From positions 186,001-250,000 of the forward strand of contig CALSLT010000009.1 in the NCBI GenBank assembly GCA_943787265.1: a DNA stretch of 64,000 nucleotides, read 5' to 3'. The notes under the pieces were generated by a model that was given only the letters and a program-made list of their open reading frames with translations, ran no database searches and had not been told where the DNA came from. The position numbers and the translations under genes are program-made. How positions within the stretch are numbered: the stretch's first letter is position 1; every line of letters starts with the position of its first letter. Origin of the DNA: an uncultured Planctomycetaceae bacterium (GTDB lineage Bacteria; Planctomycetota; Planctomycetia; Planctomycetales; Planctomycetaceae). This document shows positions 24,944 through 33,206 of this stretch, in pieces.

Positions 24944-27361
24944 TCACTTCGTCAAAAACGGATCGCTCTTAACTATCTCGTGGATCAAATCTCTTAACTT
25001 GAGATCATTCTGCACAAAATTGTCGGTCAGTGCAGCAATATCGGGCTCGTCGCTCAAATCCAGAGACCTTCCCAGCGACCAGGTGAGCAGCTTTGTCACG
25101 ATCGTCCTCGCGAATTCGTCTCCGCGTTTTTCCAGCAGATACCGTTTCAGTTGTTCCGGGCTTTCAATTTTCGAACCGTCTGGCAGCTCCGTCAGATGAT
25201 CAACTGGCAGTGTTGAAAACGACTTCTTCCCTTTGTCTGCTCGACGGATCTCTTCCCGCCACCGCCCGACAGCATCGAAGTTTTCCAGAGCGATCCCCCA
25301 CGGATCGATGTCTCGGTGACAGCTCGCGCAGGCAGGGTCTTCCACGTGAATCTCCAACTGCTTGCGGATCGACAGTTTCGCGAAGTCGGCATTGTCGGAT
25401 GCCAGTTCGGGAACGTTCGGCGGAGGCGGAGCGGGAGGATCATCAAGCAATCGACGACGTAACCAAACGGCTCGTTTGATCGGATGCGAATCTTCGCCGG
25501 TCGAATTGGCCAGAAGAATACTGCCTTGAGTCAGCAGTCCGCCGCGACGACTTTCTGCCGGCAACGCGACCTCGCGGAAGTTGTAGCCGAGGACGTTTTC
25601 GATTCCGTAGTGCCGAGCGAGCGGCTCGTTCAGTATCGCAAATTCGGACTCGACAAAATTGCGAGCGCTGCGGTTCTTTCGGAGCAGCGTCATGACAAAG
25701 TGCAGCGTCTCGTTCCGCAGATGCGGCTTCAATTCGTCGTCGAAATCCGGATAGTAATGCTGGCTGATCGCGACGCGGTCCATGCCGCCGAGATTGAGCC
25801 ATTGATCGGCGAACTGATCAACGAACTGCCACGCCTGGTCGTCGTCGATCATTCGATTGACCTGGGCAGCAAGCACTTCTGGCTTCATCAAGTCACCAGT
25901 TTTCGCAAGTTCGAATAACTGGTCGTCCGGCATCGTACTCCACAGAAAGTACGACAGCCGAGCCGCCAGTTCCCAGCTCGTCAGTTTTCGTTTCTCCTTA
26001 CCGGCTGGTTCGGCCAGGTAGAGAAAGTCCGGGCTGATCAGGACAAGGGCGAGTGTTTCTCGCATCGCTTCTTCGAAGACGGGAAAGTCATCTCGCAGAG
26101 AATCAAAGAACTTAGCAAAGCCTGCGATTTCTGAGTTCGCAGGCGGTCGCCGCCAGGCTCGACGAATGAAGCGACGCAGCACTTCGCGAACGTATTCTGC
26201 TTCGTTGGTTTCTCGCAGCTCGGAGTCAAAGAGAATTCGGCGATGATGTGCCGGCGGCCAGCTTTCAAATACTGGCCCGTCGAACGTCACCGAGTCGACA
26301 AACAGCTTTGGAAAGTCGGGCTCTTCGGGATCGACGCTGATGTCTTTCCCTTTGTCATTTTTCTTCTTCACCTTGGGCGGTGCCGGGGTGCCGTCGTCGT
26401 AAACGTTTTTGATGTGGATGACCAGGCCGGGATATTTGCTTTGCCCTCGAACTGGCAGTGGAAAGTTTTCGATACGGCCGCGAATTTCGAACAGCTCTGA
26501 CTCGGACGATTTGACGTCTGCTTCGAGAGCCGTAGTCAGGATGACCTTCGTGTCCGGACGGTAGCCGATCGAAACTCTCATTCGGGGGAAACCGAATCCG
26601 TCCTTCCGCTCAGCGTGTGCCCGAACGCGGACCAGAAAATCGCCGGTCTCCGGATAGTCCGGTTCCATGCGGGCGAGAAAAATGCTGACTCGATCAAGCC
26701 GGTTGTCAGAGATCGTCGGGTTCCGAAGCCACTTCTTGTGATTGCTCTTGTCGAATTCGTGATGAAAGACTTCGGGTTCGGGTGTCGTCACGATGACCCG
26801 GTCCAAAGCTTTGCGAGCGGCTTCGAGGTAATACTCAAGCTGCAGCGCGGTCATGCGAAGGGACAGTCCGTTATTGCGGAAGCCGTCGGGTGAGAGTCCT
26901 TCCGGTGGAAGATCGCGTACGTAATCCATCTCGAAGTCGAGCAGGTCCCGCATCGTATTTTGATACTCGGTTCGGTTGAGCCGTCGCATGACGTTCAGTC
27001 CGCCGGTCATGCGGCGAGCTTTGACGGCATCGTCAATCGCCGCCCGCATCCAGCCGGTCAAGAGTTTCAATTGCTCAATTGAGGGTTGCGGTTCGTCTTC
27101 CGGTGGCATCTCCCCGCGGTTCAACACGTTCAGCGTTTCATGCCAGTCTTCGGCCGCCGCACGATCTTTCACCAGGTCCGTCGAAAGCGTGTCAAACCTC
27201 ATCCGCCCGTTCTGCTCTTCCGGACCGTGGCAACGAAGGCAGAACTGGTTCAGCATTGGCCGGACGTCTTTCTCAAAGTCGGCGCGTACTCTTTCTTCTG
27301 CCAGGCTCGTTGAGAACCCGCAGGCGGCAAAGATAATCGTCGTCGCGAGAAACGTTCTCAT
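24944..27361 (-). CDS. Planctomycete-type heme protein (DUF1587/1595/1592/1588/1585 multidomain)
   Basis: 805 residues with a signal peptide (about 1-21). N-terminal PSCyt1-type region: LNQFCLRCHGPEEQNGRMRFDTL, with a CxxCH heme site at about 41-45. Then DUF1587 (GGLNVMRRLNRTEYQNTMRDLL), a central carbohydrate-module-like beta region (about 190-370), DUF1595/1592 (FIRRAWRRPPANSEIAGF; LSYFLWSTMPDDQLF) and DUF1588 with a second CxxCH (PACASCHRDIDPWGIALENFD). DUF1585 forms the end (VTKLLTWSLGRSLDLSDEPDI). It is the upstream partner of the DUF1552 gene. Location is periplasmic. Both heme motifs are intact. Confidence 0.93.
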   Translation of the reverse strand: MRTFLATTIIFAACGFSTSLAEERVRADFEKDVRPMLNQFCLRCHGPEEQNGRMRFDTLSTDLVKDRAAAEDWHETLNVLNRGEMPPEDEPQPSIEQLKLLTGWMRAAIDDAVKARRMTGGLNVMRRLNRTEYQNTMRDLLDFEMDYVRDLPPEGLSPDGFRNNGLSLRMTALQLEYYLEAARKALDRVIVTTPEPEVFHHEFDKSNHKKWLRNPTISDNRLDRVSIFLARMEPDYPETGDFLVRVRAHAERKDGFGFPRMRVSIGYRPDTKVILTTALEADVKSSESELFEIRGRIENFPLPVRGQSKYPGLVIHIKNVYDDGTPAPPKVKKKNDKGKDISVDPEEPDFPKLFVDSVTFDGPVFESWPPAHHRRILFDSELRETNEAEYVREVLRRFIRRAWRRPPANSEIAGFAKFFDSLRDDFPVFEEAMRETLALVLISPDFLYLAEPAGKEKRKLTSWELAARLSYFLWSTMPDDQLFELAKTGDLMKPEVLAAQVNRMIDDDQAWQFVDQFADQWLNLGGMDRVAISQHYYPDFDDELKPHLRNETLHFVMTLLRKNRSARNFVESEFAILNEPLARHYGIENVLGYNFREVALPAESRRGGLLTQGSILLANSTGEDSHPIKRAVWLRRRLLDDPPAPPPPNVPELASDNADFAKLSIRKQLEIHVEDPACASCHRDIDPWGIALENFDAVGRWREEIRRADKGKKSFSTLPVDHLTELPDGSKIESPEQLKRYLLEKRGDEFARTIVTKLLTWSLGRSLDLSDEPDIAALTDNFVQNDLKLRDLIHEIVKSDPFLTK

Positions 27362-27484
27362 GACATTCAGGCAGGATGCGGCGAGGAAGGAGTCGGGGAA
27401 GCCGGACCGAGGTGGGAAGCAACACTCAGGCTACCGCAAGTCACGCTGCGAGGAAACACAACCAAGCGGGAGGTCGCCTCACGC

Positions 27485-29521
27485 TCACTCTGACAATTTC
27501 TTAGCTCGGGATCGCCAGCCGAGTTTCTTCTTTGGCGGTGGGTCGGTAGGAGGTTCCTCTGGGGCTTCTGCGGCGGCGGGTTCGCTGACGTCGATCTGCG
27601 GGAAATCGAAGGCCGGTACCGAGTCCTCTTCTTCTACTTCGTCTTCCTCATCGTCGTATTCAGATTCAGGTGGCATGAAGAATTGGGGCATCGCTTCTTC
27701 GCTGGCCGGCTCTGGCTCGTCCGTTACCTCTTCGTCAAGTTCATCGGCCATCAGCTCGTCGTCTGCCATGAGTTCTTCGTCAGTGGACTCGTCTGAAGCT
27801 GATCCGTTCGGGGCTGGTGTAGACTCTTCGGCAACTGGCTCCTCGACGACGGGCGGCGTAACTGGTGGCTCGACTGGCGGAGCAATTTGTTTCGGAGATT
27901 GCTCCACTGGAGTCTGCGTTTCAGGAATCGGTGCGGCTGCGGGTTCGGCAGCAGAGGCAGTGTTTGTAGGCGGCTGCTCGGGAACGGCTGAGTCTGGGAT
28001 GCCGGTTTCGACCATCGAGGACCATTCGGCAATCGCTTCGTCACTCAGGCCCGCCGCTCGTTCGATAGTCATCTCCGCGTCTTTTTCGATCGTCGGCAGA
28101 CTCGCCTGGACAGTCAGTCGGCCGTCGGATCCATATTTGAACGTGACCTGGACCGGCGTTTTGGCGGGCAGGTTTTCGGGCAGGCCTTTAACTTTGCATT
28201 TTCCGATAGCGGTCGCATTGTTACCGCTGTCGTCGCCGCCTTCGATAACGTTGACTTCGACGCTGCGTTGATTGTCTCGGAGCGTCGGAAACGTTTTTCT
28301 CGCTTTAATAGGAAGCTGAGTGTTGCGAGGGATCATCGTGCTGCGCCGCTTGCGGCCAGTGTCACGCTCGACGCCAAGGATGCCCAGGTCGTGGGAGCTT
28401 ACATTCGTCACGGACATTCCGTTAATGCGCTCCGCGCCGGTCTTCATCAATAGGCCCGCGTAGATCGCGGCGCCGTGCGCAACGGACTCGTCGGGTGACA
28501 ACGAGCGGTCAGCCTGCAGGCCGGTTTCGCGTTCAAGCATTTCGGAAACGGCCGGCATTCGAGTCGAACCGCCAACAAGTAATAGCCGTGTCAGATCTTT
28601 GAACTCGATCTTCGCTTCTCGCAGCAGCTTGTTGACCGTCATCAACGTTCGGTCGAGCAGGTCGGCTGTCAGTTCTTCGAATGTTGCTCGGGTGACTTCC
28701 TGTTTCAGGCGACGACCTTCGTGGCTGAGGAATACCGTGACGGCCTCGCGCGTCGAGAGTGAGTGTTTCGTCTCCGCCGCCTTCTGCTGCAGCATCTGCA
28801 TGGCAACTGCATCTGGCAAAAGGTCGACGTCATGTTCGAGCTGAAATGCTTTCGCCAGATGGATGACCAGTCGCGAGTCCCAGTCGACTCCGCCCAGGTA
28901 AACGTCTCCTGCGGTCGCGAGTGCCGTGAACTTTGTTCCGTCGATTTCCATCAGGGTGACGTCGAATGTACCGCCGCCGAGATCGTAAATTAGAATTCGT
29001 TCCTGCCCGCGGCTTGTGCCATCTTCCGATAGGAATCCCTGTTGAATTCCGAAGCAAATGGCGGCAGCAGTTGGCTCGTTGATAATGTCGAGGACTTCGA
29101 GGCCAGCCAGTCGTCCCGCATCCTGAGTTGCTTTGCGGCATGGTTCGTTGAAGAACGCCGGTACGGTGATGACGACTTTCTTGACGGCTCCAAGTTTCAG
29201 TTCAGTGTCGTCCTTCAGCTTCTTCAGGATGATCCCCTGCAGAACTTCAGCAGGAAGTTTCTGGTTGCGAATTTCTTTGCTGAACGCAGACTCGCCCATG
29301 TCCCGTTTGGCGAATTGTGCCAATCGGTCAGGTTCGAATTCTCCCGCCGCGATGGCTTCCTTGCCGACGATTGCTCCGGACGTGTCGAAATACACGACGC
29401 TGGGAGTGGTCAGGTCGCCGTCGGAATTGAGGATCGTCCAGGGACGTCCATCTGAATCTAGATGGGCGACGGCAGAGAACGTCGTTCCAAGGTCGATGCC
29501 GACCGGTGGATTATCAGGCAT
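27485..29521 (-). CDS. Hsp70 (DnaK-like) chaperone with a long acidic low-complexity tail
   Basis: 678 residues. The nucleotide-binding domain (about 1-370) is intact: GIDLGTTFSAVAHLD, NEPTAAAICFG, ILIYDLGGGTFDVTL and LLLVGGSTRMP. A substrate-binding beta domain follows (about 375-500). The helical lid and the EEVD-type end of DnaK are missing. Instead there are about 160 residues of Pro/Glu/Ala/Asp-rich sequence ending in a basic patch (KKKLGWRSRAKKLSE). It is thus a non-canonical Hsp70. Divergent from it are a membrane toroid protein and, further on, a J-like protein, so a chaperone-linked module is plausible. Housekeeping DnaK is presumably elsewhere. Confidence 0.92.
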   Translation of the reverse strand: MPDNPPVGIDLGTTFSAVAHLDSDGRPWTILNSDGDLTTPSVVYFDTSGAIVGKEAIAAGEFEPDRLAQFAKRDMGESAFSKEIRNQKLPAEVLQGIILKKLKDDTELKLGAVKKVVITVPAFFNEPCRKATQDAGRLAGLEVLDIINEPTAAAICFGIQQGFLSEDGTSRGQERILIYDLGGGTFDVTLMEIDGTKFTALATAGDVYLGGVDWDSRLVIHLAKAFQLEHDVDLLPDAVAMQMLQQKAAETKHSLSTREAVTVFLSHEGRRLKQEVTRATFEELTADLLDRTLMTVNKLLREAKIEFKDLTRLLLVGGSTRMPAVSEMLERETGLQADRSLSPDESVAHGAAIYAGLLMKTGAERINGMSVTNVSSHDLGILGVERDTGRKRRSTMIPRNTQLPIKARKTFPTLRDNQRSVEVNVIEGGDDSGNNATAIGKCKVKGLPENLPAKTPVQVTFKYGSDGRLTVQASLPTIEKDAEMTIERAAGLSDEAIAEWSSMVETGIPDSAVPEQPPTNTASAAEPAAAPIPETQTPVEQSPKQIAPPVEPPVTPPVVEEPVAEESTPAPNGSASDESTDEELMADDELMADELDEEVTDEPEPASEEAMPQFFMPPESEYDDEEDEVEEEDSVPAFDFPQIDVSEPAAAEAPEEPPTDPPPKKKLGWRSRAKKLSE

Positions 29522-29894
29522 GAGTCTTCATTCGAGAGATGATTTGGCGAAGCGATCCGCTGACGGATGAAATTCGAAGGCGGACGATGCGACGGAGAAT
29601 TCCGGATCGTCAACCGTACGAAAGTTGAGGGCGGAATCGCAATGGATCAGCGATTGTAAGGCCCGAGGCAAACGATTTGGCAATTGAAAAACGCTCACGG
29701 ACGAATGCTGATTCCGAAAGTCGACAGCATTGACCGCTCGTTTCCCAGGAACGGGGAAATTGCCAATTGATTGGAAGAAGTTTCGAACATTTCCTGGTAG
29801 AGTCGGGTTGAGAGTTCGTTCGGCACTTCAAATTGACTTGGGATTTGGCCTTCATTGAGGCGGGCGCCTTCACAATAGACTTTCGGAGAGCGGC
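29522..29894. other. Divergent promoter region between Hsp70-like and membrane toroid genes
   Basis: 373 bases. It must contain promoters for both directions. I could not assign a clear core promoter or a CIRCE/HrcA-like element. GGAGAG at 29885-29890 is the ribosome-binding site of the TTG start at 29895. Confidence 0.4.
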
Positions 29895-32135
29895 TTGTCT
29901 CAGGCGGATGTTGATTCGGTCATCATATCAAACGGTGAGGATTTCTTTGAAATTCCCGCTGAGGATCTCGTTGATGCGCTGAACGATGGCTTCTACCAGC
30001 CGCATGATCGCGGCCTGACGATCGTTTCAGACGGCGAAGAAGTTTTCGAAATTCCCGTCGAAGATGTCGCCGAAGCATTGCAGGAAGGCTTTCGGGATCT
30101 GATCGCCAATCCGGATGGTTCGTTGCCCGCGCCTCCGCCGGTCGAGACCAGTTCTGCGGACACGAGTTCTCCTGTCAGCACGCCAGTGAAAAACGACCAG
30201 GCTGCAGCACCGGCTACGGACTCGACCGTCGTCGAGCCCGAGCATGATGACGGCATCACCGCTTCTGACGGCGGACTCATTGACGCTGTAGCCGCCAAGT
30301 CACCGCGTGGCGAGCTAAAGAGCGACGAGTCGGGACCGGATGTGTCGGCACCTGAATCGGTCGTCGACAGCCAGCCCGTAACGGCACCAGTTCACGGTGA
30401 CATCGGAGACACGTCTAACGAGGACGACGTGGCGGCGATTGCTGACTCTGTTTCAGAGGCGGTCGGTGATCCTGGAGAAGTCTCCGTTGAAGAGCCGGAC
30501 GATGTTGAAGCCGAACATCGGCGGCAGCTCGAAGAAGAGTTGGCTGCAGCGCAGGGGTTCGACAAGCTGAAGCTGTTTGTTTTGCTCCACGCTCCAACAG
30601 GACGCGACGTTGATCGATTCATGCGGTCTTACGGTGCCAGTACATTGCTGCATGTTGTGCTGGTGGCCATCTTGTGGAATATCGTTTACTCGGCTCCTGA
30701 CAAGTCGGCGATGCACGTCATCTCGTCGGTTCTTGGCGACTCGGACGTTGAAGCTGAAGAAGAAGGTCCACCCGTTGAACTGGAAGTGCCCGACAACGCG
30801 ACGGAAGCATCGGATGACGTTTCGCAGATGCAGGAGATGATGGCGGTGACTCAGTTGGCGGCCGTCGATCTGTCGCCCGAGTCGCTGAAGATTGATCTGG
30901 CCATCGGCGCTGGCGAAGCCGCGGCTGCAGAGGAAGCCAAAGGCGGAGGCATGACGTCGTCTGGATCGGCGACTGCGGGGGCATTGGGGGCTCGATCAAA
31001 AGCAGTCAGCATGTTCGGCGGCACTCCTTCTAGTGAAGCGGCCGTCGAAGCGGCTCTGGACTGGCTGGCTCGGCACCAGGCGGAAGACGGCGGATGGGGA
31101 TTCAATCACTCATTCACTCCGGGATGCACCTGCGCGAATTCTGGAAAGTCCGAAGGTCGTACAGGGGCGACCGGAGCAGCGTTGCTCACCTACTTCGGTG
31201 CCGGCTACACGTTTGCTGATGGGCCGCGAGCTGAAACCATCCGACGCGGGATTCAGTTTCTGCTCAAAAATATCAACGTCAACCAGGCGGGGTATGCGGA
31301 CCTTAAAGGTGGCGATGTCGGCAACGGCGGAATTTATCAGCACGGTCTGGCGACGGCGGCGCTGTGTGAAGCTCTGGCGATTGATCGCGTTCTGATGAGA
31401 ATGATTCAGAAGGACAAGAATGTAAGATTCATCGACCCGGACGGGAACGAAATCAAATACAAGGATTTAAAGAATCTTGGTGACGTTCTGCAGAATGCCT
31501 GCCAGATGACAGTCAACTATCTGGTGTTTCACCAGGACCCGAAGGGCGGCGGCTGGGGGTATCAGCCGAAATCGGCCGGCGACACATCGATCCTTGGTTG
31601 GCAGGTGATGGCTCTGATCAGCGGTCGCTCTGAAAGAGTCGAGACGCCTTCGGCCACCTGGAACGGGATCAACAGTTACCTTAACGCCGTTTCGTCGCCT
31701 TCGGGATATTCCTATCGGACTGGGCAGGCTCCAAAGAAGTCGACAACCGCGATCGGCGTCCTTTGCCGGATGTATACCGGAGCGACTCGATCCAGCAAGC
31801 AGCTCAGGGACAGCGTGAAGTATCTCAGCACGCAAGGGCCCAGTCGCGGCGAAATGTATTACAACTATTATGCTACACAGGCAATGTTCGCGTGGGGCGA
31901 TGAAAAGAGCGAAGGCGGACAGAAACTCTGGACGCAATGGAACGACAAAGCTCGCGACATGCTGGTCGCTTTGCAGGGCAAGACCGGCCACGAGAAAGGC
32001 AGTTGGATCAGCACCGGGCACGCAGAAGGCGGACGACATTTCGCCACCTGCCTGGCGGCGATGACGTTGGAAATTTACTACCGCAAGCTGCCGGTTTATC
32101 AACGATTGTCGCTCGAGCCGATCAAGTTGAAGTAG
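29895..32135 (+). CDS. Membrane protein with N-terminal 33-residue tandem repeat and C-terminal prenyltransferase/squalene-oxidase-like toroid
   Basis: 746 residues. It starts at TTG, supported by GGAGAG five bases upstream and the absence of an in-frame ATG nearby. Residues 10-36 and 43-69 are two copies of a 33-residue unit (core GE-x2-FEIPxEDxxxALxxGF). An acidic Pro/Ser/Asp-rich stretch follows to about 215, then one membrane helix (about 250-268, LLHVVLVAILWNIVYS) and a linker. The C-terminal 370 residues form an alpha/alpha toroid with DGGWGFNHS, GGGWGYQP and similar 'GGW' repeats of the squalene-oxidase/prenyltransferase repeat family. The repeats would be cytoplasmic and the toroid extracytoplasmic. 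Function unknown. Confidence 0.8.
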   Translation: MSQADVDSVIISNGEDFFEIPAEDLVDALNDGFYQPHDRGLTIVSDGEEVFEIPVEDVAEALQEGFRDLIANPDGSLPAPPPVETSSADTSSPVSTPVKNDQAAAPATDSTVVEPEHDDGITASDGGLIDAVAAKSPRGELKSDESGPDVSAPESVVDSQPVTAPVHGDIGDTSNEDDVAAIADSVSEAVGDPGEVSVEEPDDVEAEHRRQLEEELAAAQGFDKLKLFVLLHAPTGRDVDRFMRSYGASTLLHVVLVAILWNIVYSAPDKSAMHVISSVLGDSDVEAEEEGPPVELEVPDNATEASDDVSQMQEMMAVTQLAAVDLSPESLKIDLAIGAGEAAAAEEAKGGGMTSSGSATAGALGARSKAVSMFGGTPSSEAAVEAALDWLARHQAEDGGWGFNHSFTPGCTCANSGKSEGRTGATGAALLTYFGAGYTFADGPRAETIRRGIQFLLKNINVNQAGYADLKGGDVGNGGIYQHGLATAALCEALAIDRVLMRMIQKDKNVRFIDPDGNEIKYKDLKNLGDVLQNACQMTVNYLVFHQDPKGGGWGYQPKSAGDTSILGWQVMALISGRSERVETPSATWNGINSYLNAVSSPSGYSYRTGQAPKKSTTAIGVLCRMYTGATRSSKQLRDSVKYLSTQGPSRGEMYYNYYATQAMFAWGDEKSEGGQKLWTQWNDKARDMLVALQGKTGHEKGSWISTGHAEGGRHFATCLAAMTLEIYYRKLPVYQRLSLEPIKLK

Positions 32136-32288
32136 ATGTGCAGGCGGCGGGAAGCGAACGGTGGAACTAAAACTGCCTGTTTCGCGGATGCGGCTTGAAT
32201 TCGTGAGTCTTCAGATTCAAACTGCCTGCTTCAATTCTTGATTGAGTATTCCCCAGCAATCTGTATCCACACGGTTCAGTGACCAGCG

Positions 32289-33200
32289 ATGAGCGACTCG
32301 TTCGATCCTTACTACATCTGGCTGGGCATTCCTCCCAAAGATCAGCCGGCAAATCACTATCGGCTGCTGGGTTTACAGGACCTGGAAGAGAATGCCGACG
32401 TGATCGATGCTGCCGCAAACCGGCAGACGACATACCTGCATGAGATGGCTGCAGGGCCGAACCGTAAGGAGTCGCAAGAACTCCTGAACGAGATCGCCGC
32501 AGCACGTCGCTGTCTGTTGAATCCTGAATCCAAAAAAACTTACGACGAAACGATCCGGACCAAACAGGCTGCCGCGGAAGCGTCGCAAACTGCAGCCGTT
32601 CCAGTTGCGAAAGCAGTGGTGCCAGCTACTCCGGTGCCGGCAGCTCCGGTCATTGGAGCTCCAGTGCCGGCAGGTCCAGTGATCGACACCGGCGAGAATC
32701 TGGTTGATGAAGTTCCTTCGTTCGACTTCACCACACCGAGTCCTGTTGAACCTGCAGTTGCGATTGACGTCGGGCAAAGTGCTCCGGTTACTGAGCCGAA
32801 CAAAATTCCTGCTGACGCTCCAGCCAGCGCCGCTGTTACTGGAGCGGACGATTCTGGCGGCGGTGCAGGGGCGGCTGGCAAGAAAGCCGGCTCGAAGCAA
32901 CTGGTAATCGCAGGATGCTCGGTTGCCGTAGTCGCGGTTGCCGCCTTTGCCTTTTCAGGTGGGGGAGAGCCTGAGCAAAAGTCACAATCGACCGGAACGT
33001 CGACAAAGTTGGACGGCAGCGGCACTGCCACGACGACGACAGCGGAAGTTGCCGCGGACAATTCTGAAGAGCCAACAGGTTCTGAAGAGGAAACCCCAAA
33101 GAAAAAGTCGAAGCCGTCGCTGTTTGATCAGGCAGCGGAGCCGGATTCTATTTTCACGTTGCCATCAAGCTTTGGTAGCAAAGAGAAAAAGAAGAAATAA
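32289..33200 (+). CDS. J-like-domain membrane protein lacking HPD
   Basis: 303 residues. The N-terminus is the planctomycete J-like domain: DPYYIWLGIPPKDQPANHYRLLG, then two helices ending LLNEIAAARRCLLNPESKKTYDE. The HPD tripeptide that J proteins use to stimulate Hsp70 is absent; the loop reads AAGPNRKES. A Pro/Ala/Val-rich linker (about 95-200) leads to one membrane helix (LVIAGCSVAVVAVAAFAF, about 207-224) and then a Ser/Thr/Lys-rich tail ending KEKKKK. It lies 153 bases downstream of the toroid gene. The family is common in planctomycetes; its partner could be the Hsp70 next door, which is inference. Confidence 0.82.
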   Translation: MSDSFDPYYIWLGIPPKDQPANHYRLLGLQDLEENADVIDAAANRQTTYLHEMAAGPNRKESQELLNEIAAARRCLLNPESKKTYDETIRTKQAAAEASQTAAVPVAKAVVPATPVPAAPVIGAPVPAGPVIDTGENLVDEVPSFDFTTPSPVEPAVAIDVGQSAPVTEPNKIPADAPASAAVTGADDSGGGAGAAGKKAGSKQLVIAGCSVAVVAVAAFAFSGGGEPEQKSQSTGTSTKLDGSGTATTTTAEVAADNSEEPTGSEEETPKKKSKPSLFDQAAEPDSIFTLPSSFGSKEKKKK

Positions 33201-33206
33201 CGCGGC

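Noticed and set aside
26976..28271. 431-residue plus-strand open frame
   Set aside because: Antisense to the DUF1592 and Hsp70 genes; Ser-rich low-complexity translation of the complement of acidic tails.
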